A stretch of DNA of 61,526 nt. It comes from Allomyces macrogynus ATCC 38327 (taxonomy: Eukaryota > Blastocladiomycota > Blastocladiomycetes > Blastocladiales > Blastocladiaceae). The stretch is from assembly GCA_000151295.1 (NCBI GenBank), contig GG745337.1:1031499-1093024 (forward strand), written 5' to 3'. Below the pieces are notes generated by a model. It was not told the DNA's origin and ran no database searches. It saw only the letters and a list, made by a program, of their open reading frames with translations. Within the stretch, counting starts at the first letter, position 1; each line of letters opens with the position of its first letter. This document shows, in pieces, positions 56,684-61,526 of the stretch. A program made the translations under genes and the position numbers.

Positions 56684-58117
56684 TCACAGCAAGCACGCCG
56701 CCGCCGCCGACCCCGCCGCATGCGCCGGTGGTGCCGGTCCATCGGCCAAGGACCCGACCGTCACGGGTTTCCGCGGCGGCGAGAGCATCGCCTGCGCGAC
56801 CGCCGCCAGTGCGCGTGTCACGGGCGGCAACGTATACGACCGGCGAATCCACGTCAGTATCCCGACCGCAGCGGGTGGTGACGGCGCACTTGTCGGTGCC
56901 GCTGCGGGAACCTCCTTGGGCCGTACGGGCGATGCTGCGGGCGGCGGCTCGTCGACGTCCATCCGATCCGCCGCGTGGTCGGAGAACTCGATCACCGTGT
57001 TCGCAGCCAGATCAAACCTGACCCCACGGTGCGCGGGCGGAGCGGGTGCGACCGGCGGCGGGGGCGGCAGCGGCGAGCGCAACAGCGACGCTGTGCGCAG
57101 GTCCGGCATCTCTGAATCCGACTCCGTGTCAGACGAATCCGACGGTGGTCCCGGTGGGCAAAACTTGCCGACCCGTCGCCGTTTCGCGTCGCGTTCGGGT
57201 TCCGGGTGCGAATTCGGCCGCATCGACGCCAGCATCCGCATGAACGGCGGCGGCGCAAGAATCGGCCGCGAAAAGTCGTCGTCGTCATCAAAGACATGGT
57301 CGTCAAACTCGACGGGCCGCTTGCGCTTAGCGGGGGCAAGCGTCTGTGTGTCGCGGTCGGGTCCGCCCATCAGCGGCCCACCGAGCCGCGCGATCGGCGA
57401 GTCGGAGATATGGAGCGGCGAGAGCGAGGGCGCCTCGTCGGATGCGAGAAACGCGGCGCGGTCATGCATCTCGGTCGGGTCCGACAGCGGGAGCGTGTCG
57501 TCGGACGCGGTCGACGCCGTGTCGTCGTCATCTTCGACGTCGGCATCGCAACTGGTGTCGATCAAGGTGCGGTCGGTCCTGCCCGCGTTCCTCCTCCTCG
57601 CGTGACTCGACCCACCCGCGGCCGCGAGCGGACGCATGTTCGCGGCAACCAGCAAACGATCGCTCCCTTGCCGGCCGTCTGGAAGCGGCGGCGCAGCAGC
57701 TGCTGCCGCGGGCCTCGACGGTGCCGGCGGCGACGCGGGCCCTCCTAACCTCGGCCCGCCCAGGGCGGCGCGCGCTCGGCTCACTCCAGCAGCGAGGTCG
57801 CGCAGTTCCTGGATCTTGATGGCATTCAGCTTGTCGCGGCGGTACTTGCGCCGTGCGGCCTGCACGGCGAGCGAGGCGCGGCCGCCGCGCGGCACCTCCG
57901 TGTCCGAGTAGGCGTCCATGGAGGGGAGCGGCGCCGTGGGCCAAGGTGTTACAGAGGGCTTGAGAATGCCACGGCGTGGGAGGCTCGGGGGGCGGCGGGT
58001 CGAGGAAGTGGAGGAGGGCATGGTGGAGCGTGTATGCAGCGAGCGGGTGGGGCGGGACACGGCGCCCGTGCGCGTGAGCGGGCTGGCCCCGGCGTGCGGG
58101 CTCGTGGAGTGGGTCAT
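56684..58117 (-). CDS. Disordered nuclear-type protein with RGILK motif
   Basis: A single exon of 477 residues from ATG 58117; longer starts are not ATG. The protein is mostly low complexity. Recognisable pieces are PRRGILKPS near residue 48, a short basic-helical segment RRKYRRDKLNAIKIQELRDL (about 90-110), acidic Asp/Ser blocks, KRKRPVEFDDHVFDDDDDF, DAKRRRVGKF (likely nuclear signal), HRGVRFDL and a hydrophobic C-terminal stretch. RGILK followed later by (R/K)VxF-like text occurs in some phosphatase-1-associated proteins, but that is only suggestive. I do not recognise the family. Long open frame, codon bias and nuclear-signal-like clusters support a real gene. Confidence 0.55.
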   Translation of the reverse strand: MTHSTSPHAGASPLTRTGAVSRPTRSLHTRSTMPSSTSSTRRPPSLPRRGILKPSVTPWPTAPLPSMDAYSDTEVPRGGRASLAVQAARRKYRRDKLNAIKIQELRDLAAGVSRARAALGGPRLGGPASPPAPSRPAAAAAAPPLPDGRQGSDRLLVAANMRPLAAAGGSSHARRRNAGRTDRTLIDTSCDADVEDDDDTASTASDDTLPLSDPTEMHDRAAFLASDEAPSLSPLHISDSPIARLGGPLMGGPDRDTQTLAPAKRKRPVEFDDHVFDDDDDFSRPILAPPPFMRMLASMRPNSHPEPERDAKRRRVGKFCPPGPPSDSSDTESDSEMPDLRTASLLRSPLPPPPPVAPAPPAHRGVRFDLAANTVIEFSDHAADRMDVDEPPPAASPVRPKEVPAAAPTSAPSPPAAVGILTWIRRSYTLPPVTRALAAVAQAMLSPPRKPVTVGSLADGPAPPAHAAGSAAAACLL

Positions 58118-58963
58118 GGCGAGCGGGGGTGCAGGTGGCGTGCAGGCGGGTGCGGATGCGTGGAGAGGCAAGGGCTGAGAGAGCGGCTGCAGCGTGTCGG
58201 CCGTTGGTCGTTGGTCGCCGTCCTCGCCGTCGTTCTGGCGGGCGTGTGGGAGCCGCAGGCGTCGCTTGCGAGGCGTGCGTGGGAGACGGTCGTGCAGCGC
58301 GGCGACGCTCCGTATCGGCGGGCGGGTGACGTGGGGGATGCGGGCTGCAGCACGAGCGGCGGCGGGGGTTGAGCGGAGGGGCGAGGTTGCGCTCGCAGCG
58401 CGGGCAGCGTCACCACGACCGAACGTGGGCGACAGGCGCAGTGATTCACTGCGTGTTCGGCGCGGTCTGACCGAGCGATGGCTCGCAGTCGTCCGGGCGC
58501 CCTGCCATTTCTATCCAAGAAGCAGAAGATGCCTGTTCCCACCCGCACGTGCTGCGTGGTCAGCCAACGGCGCCACCACGGCGCGACACGCCTGCTCGCG
58601 CGGATCGCGACTTGCGAAGGACCGTGAGCGCCGCTGTGCGCCGCGCGCAAATCTGTCGCGGTGCTTACTGACACGATCCGCGTCGGCCGCGCGGGATCCT
58701 CAGCGGGAGGACCATGCGCGAGTGAGCGGTGCAGGCGCGGGCGCGCAGGTCGGCAGCGCGAGGATTTTTCCCCACTTCATCCCAAGCACCGGCCGACGGT
58801 GGTGGTGGTGGTGGTGGTGGTGGTGGTGGTGATAACCGAGAAATATTCAAACAACCGAAAACGACAACAACCGCAACGACAAGGCAACCCTTCGCGACAC
58901 GGGCACGGGCATGTGCGCGCGCGCGCCGGTCGGGCTCCCCGGGCACGACACAGTCGAGCCGAC
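58118..58963. other. Region without a recognised gene (846 bp)
   Basis: This lies between two minus-strand genes. It is very GC-rich on the left and contains a trinucleotide repeat on the right (listed separately). No gene is seen. Confidence 0.4.
58799..58830 (+). repeat. GGT trinucleotide microsatellite
   Basis: About ten tandem GGT units just downstream of the tropomyosin stop on the opposite strand, so within or near its 3' UTR (as ACC units in the transcript). Confidence 0.9.
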
Positions 58964-59957
58964 TTACAGTTCCTCGAGCTGCTTGAGCGTGTCCTCGAGC
59001 TCCTGCTTGGTCTGTTGGTACTTCTTTTGCGTCTCCTCGAGCTTGGCCTCGAGGTCCGTCTTTTCGCGCTCCAGGTGCGTCGCCTTGCGCTCCCACTGCT
59101 CCGATGAGAGCTCGAGCGTGCGCACCCTACAATGTTTTGCAGGTCAGTTTGGGTCTTGCTCGTCGACGAAATAGAAAGAGAAAACGCACTTGTCCTGCGC
59201 AATCTTGAGCGCCGACTCGGCCGTGCTCAAATCGGCCTCGAGCAACGTCACTTTCCGCGTCAAGCTGTCGACCTGCGCCTTCATCTCGGCCTCGGCCGCG
59301 TTCTGCTCCTTGACTTGGCCAATACGCTTCTCGGCACGGTCATTCTCGAGCTGCAGCAGCGCAATCTTGTTGTTGAGCGAGTTCACCTCGTTCTCCTTTG
59401 CCTGGAACGAGTCCTTGATCGTCTTGAGCTGCTGCTCGGCCGCCTCGGCACGCGCATTCGCTGCATCGGCTTCGGCACGGAGCGCGTTGAGCTTCTACTG
59501 GGCCGCAAATGCGATGGGGAGGGAGGGGCGCAGAGAGGGGTGAGTGGACAGGGGCAAGGCTGGGCACGCGGGTATGGGTGCGGGAGGTTGCCGTGGGTAA
59601 TGCGACGACGACGACGGCGACAACGTGGTCGACAGGCACGTTGACGTTGGCGGCGCGTGGAACATGTGCGGAAGTGCACGGTATCCGACGGCCGATCGGG
59701 CACAGGACGGGGACCAGATCTGCGCGTAGAGGTCGGCCTTGGAGCCACACCCAGCAGCACCAGGTGTGCATGGGGACTGCACTCGCCACAGGAGCTTCGG
59801 CGCGTCGGATCGCCTTGAGAGCATGCGCACGACTGTTGACAACGAGGCCGATCCAGCGAGGCGCGTCGTCGTCGCGCCGCGCGAGGACTTCTGTCGATCG
59901 CTGGGTATGAGGGTGTCGCGAGCATGGAGCTGGACGAACCTCCTTGAACTTGTCCAT
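58964..59957 (-). CDS. Tropomyosin (Cdc8-like)
   Basis: Three exons (59957-59940, 59494-59190, 59126-58964) give 161 residues, the same length as fission yeast Cdc8 as I recall it. The start MDKFKEKLNALRAEADAANA matches the N-terminal tropomyosin signature; the whole chain is an unbroken heptad coiled coil without proline (for example NNKIALLQLENDRAEKRIGQ, LTRKVTLLEADLSTAESALK) and ends ELEDTLKQLEEL. Tropomyosin polymerises head to tail along formin-nucleated actin cables and the cytokinetic ring. The first exon encodes only six residues and is followed by a 445-bp intron, long for this window; intron 2 is 63 bp. Donors are gttcgt and gtgcgt. Joining restores the exact family length. Confidence 0.95.
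59495..59939 (-). other. Long first intron of the tropomyosin gene
   Basis: 445 bp after codon 6, with donor gttcgt and acceptor cccagtag. Large first introns right after the start codon often carry transcriptional enhancers in eukaryotes; nothing specific is visible here. Confidence 0.6.
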
Positions 59958-60471
59958 GATGGAAATCTTAGTGATGTTGCGCGGTGCGTGCAGCAAGTCG
60001 TCGAGCGGAGGGTCTCGACAAAGTGGAAGTGCGGTGCGCGGTGCCGGGAGAAGCAGAGCAGTCTCGAGCGTCGGTCGCGAGTGAGCTGGGAGATGTGCGA
60101 GCAACGCGTCGCCTAAAGGTGGTTGGGTGGTTTACTTGCGACTCGCGGTGGAGGCGAGCCAGCCGAACCTGACTTGCCAAGTCGACAAAACACGGGTGGC
60201 AAGGAGGGGCGCGCCTCCTGAACCCACAAAATCGAGCCAAAGATCACGGGCGAAATCCGCCCTTGAAACACCACGATTTTTGGCTTTCCGCAACGCCACT
60301 TTGGTCCCTCTCGCCCGTCGCGGTCACGCCAGAGTCAGAGACAACGCCTCCCTCACGTTCACCTCTCGTCGCTCACAATCTACATACAAGTAATATTTCT
60401 ACCCAAAAAAAGTCGCCGCGCGTGAACGATCCAGCGCACGCGGCCTCGGCCTTCGACCTCTCCACTCCACA
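59958..60471. other. Intergenic region (514 bp)
   Basis: This holds the tropomyosin promoter on the left and the SEC2-like 3' end on the right. It is AT-richer at 60370-60420. No gene is seen. Confidence 0.45.
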
Positions 60472-61526
60472 TCACGCCGCGGGCGTCGGCCTGCCTCCCC
60501 CCGCGGCCGCCGGCACCCCGGCCACCGGCTGCTCGAGCACTGCCAAACTGCCGAGCCTCGCATGCAGCATGCGCGACCGCAGCACGACCGACTCGACCCA
60601 GACCGTGACCATATTCTGGCCGTTATAGTGCCCAGCGCGTAAATTGCGTGCGAACGCCATGAAATCGCATGCGGCGACCACACGGTCGCGGCAGAACCGG
60701 CACATTGGGAACGCGCCGACCGACGGCGACCGCAACACGTACGGCATGTCCGGGTGTACGCCGCACAGGGTGCACTTGGTCGGCGGCGGTGGTGGGGGTG
60801 GGGCTGCGGCCGACGTGGATGGCGAGGGGGCCGTGTTCTTTTTCATGAAGCTCGAGAAAAAGCCACCACCTTGTTTCGGTGCCGCAGTGTGCGCGTCGGC
60901 CGACTTGTTGGATGCGACCGACGCGACGGACCCGGATCGTGGTGGGAGACTGCCAGGCACATACGTCTCGACGGCGACTTCGGCAGAGAGCATGGCTTCG
61001 ACGAGTTTCTTGACGGGGCATTGCCGCGTGGTCTCGGGGGTGAACGTGAGACAGGGCTCCACGTCGGCGACCATGGCGCGCGCGAGAAAGGGGAGTGCCG
61101 CCATTTTGGTAGGCGTGCACGTCGGCGACATGGAGAGAAAGTCGAAAAAGTCGTCGAGTGCGGTCGAGTCGAGATCCTATCTCCGAGGTTGCAGGATCGG
61201 GGTCAGCATCCGTCCACATTGCCATGCCATACCAAATCCAGCCACTCCGTACCTCCATATCGACCGGCGGCTGCGCGGGCCGTGTCGCGCCCGGCGCCCC
61301 AGACGCGACCGACGCAATCGACGCATAGCTCGCGCGCTTCGAAATCAGCGCATTCGACAATTGCGACAATCGGCGCGACGCGCGCTTCCCCTTCTTCCCA
61401 CCCGGCGACGCCGGCGCCGACCGAATCGCAAACTCGCCATTCGCCTCCCTTTCCTGGAACGCCGCCAACTCGGCCTCAGTCCCGTACCTCGCCGCATCAT
61501 CGGCCCGATCCTCGGCCATCCCAGAC
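60472..61526 (-). CDS. SEC2: SEC2/Rabin8-type Rab GEF, C-terminal part (continues past right edge)
   Basis: Two exons are visible: from the window edge to 61253, then 61176-60472, joined in phase across a 76-bp intron (donor gtacgg). The first exon reads ELAAFQEREANGEF and a basic/Ser-rich stretch (KRASRRLSQL), as found after the Sec2 coiled coil. The second gives DLDSTALDDFFDFLS, a conserved helical region, a disordered Pro/Ser linker, and the C-terminal domain with KCTLCGVHPDMPYVL, CRFCRDRVVAACDFMAFARN and LRSRMLHARLGSLAV. This CxxC plus CRxRVxAxCxFFxxxR pattern is typical of the Rabin8/RAB3IL1/Sec2 C-terminal region. These proteins activate Sec4/Rab8 in exocytosis and, in ciliated cells, ciliogenesis. 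The GEF coiled coil itself lies outside the window. Confidence 0.8.

Overview
The window is nuclear DNA of a GC-rich, intron-bearing eukaryote, most likely a zoosporic (flagellated) fungus close to Blastocladiomycota (Allomyces/Catenaria/Blastocladiella-like). Fungal traits are a Srk1/Rck2-type kinase, a 161-residue Cdc8-size tropomyosin, a PHO80-type cyclin, an alpha-arrestin with a PPxY-like motif and a chitin-deacetylase relative. Traits usually lost in higher fungi are the centriole/basal-body protein HYLS1, a class C (GABA-B-like) GPCR, a SWEET sugar carrier and an SPATA5L1-like AAA ATPase. No operons, CRISPR arrays, tRNAs, rRNAs or intact mobile elements were seen. Gene density is about one per 2 kb, in alternating divergent and convergent pairs, with introns mostly of 60-85 bp. 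Exons were joined by hand, using reading phase plus similarity to remembered family patterns; no alignment was run.

Layout. 0-8.3 kb: partial minus-strand exonuclease-like gene, LYR-family protein, UBA-UBX-LRR protein, HYLS1, splicing factor SRRM1. 8.4-16 kb: AFG2B-like ATPase, an unrecognised LRR protein, N-terminal methyltransferase NTMT1. 16.4-24.8 kb: Rck2-like kinase, a 578-base assembly gap, a frame-broken RAD1, an unresolved 1-kb stretch, a SWEET transporter. 25-33.5 kb: chitin-deacetylase-like protein, class C GPCR, TAF10. 34-48 kb: PHO80-like cyclin, farnesyltransferase alpha, zinc chaperone ZNG1, MePCE-like methyltransferase, VPS52, and a gene with an internal duplication. 48-61.5 kb: SAP protein, unknown protein, PSD1, mitochondrial uS11, alpha-arrestin, disordered protein, tropomyosin, and a SEC2/Rabin8-type GEF running off the right edge.

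The genes are mainly housekeeping: RNA processing and transcription (SRRM1, TAF10, MePCE), trafficking and polarity (VPS52, SEC2, tropomyosin, arrestin), protein modification (NTMT1, FNTA, ZNG1), lipid and mitochondrial functions (PSD1, uS11m, LYR), and sensing (GPCR, kinase, SWEET).

The most unusual signal is shared by almost every gene rather than confined to one. The 5' splice sites follow GT-N-C-G-(T/C) in about 60 of 76 reconstructed introns, instead of the common GTAAGT or GTATGT. That implies compensating change or relaxed pairing in U1 or U6 snRNA. Other notable points are a UBX-LRR fusion, a GPCR with a split PH-like tail, a deacetylase lacking its zinc histidines, and clustered frame breaks in RAD1, ZNG1 and the duplicated gene that could be real decay or assembly error.
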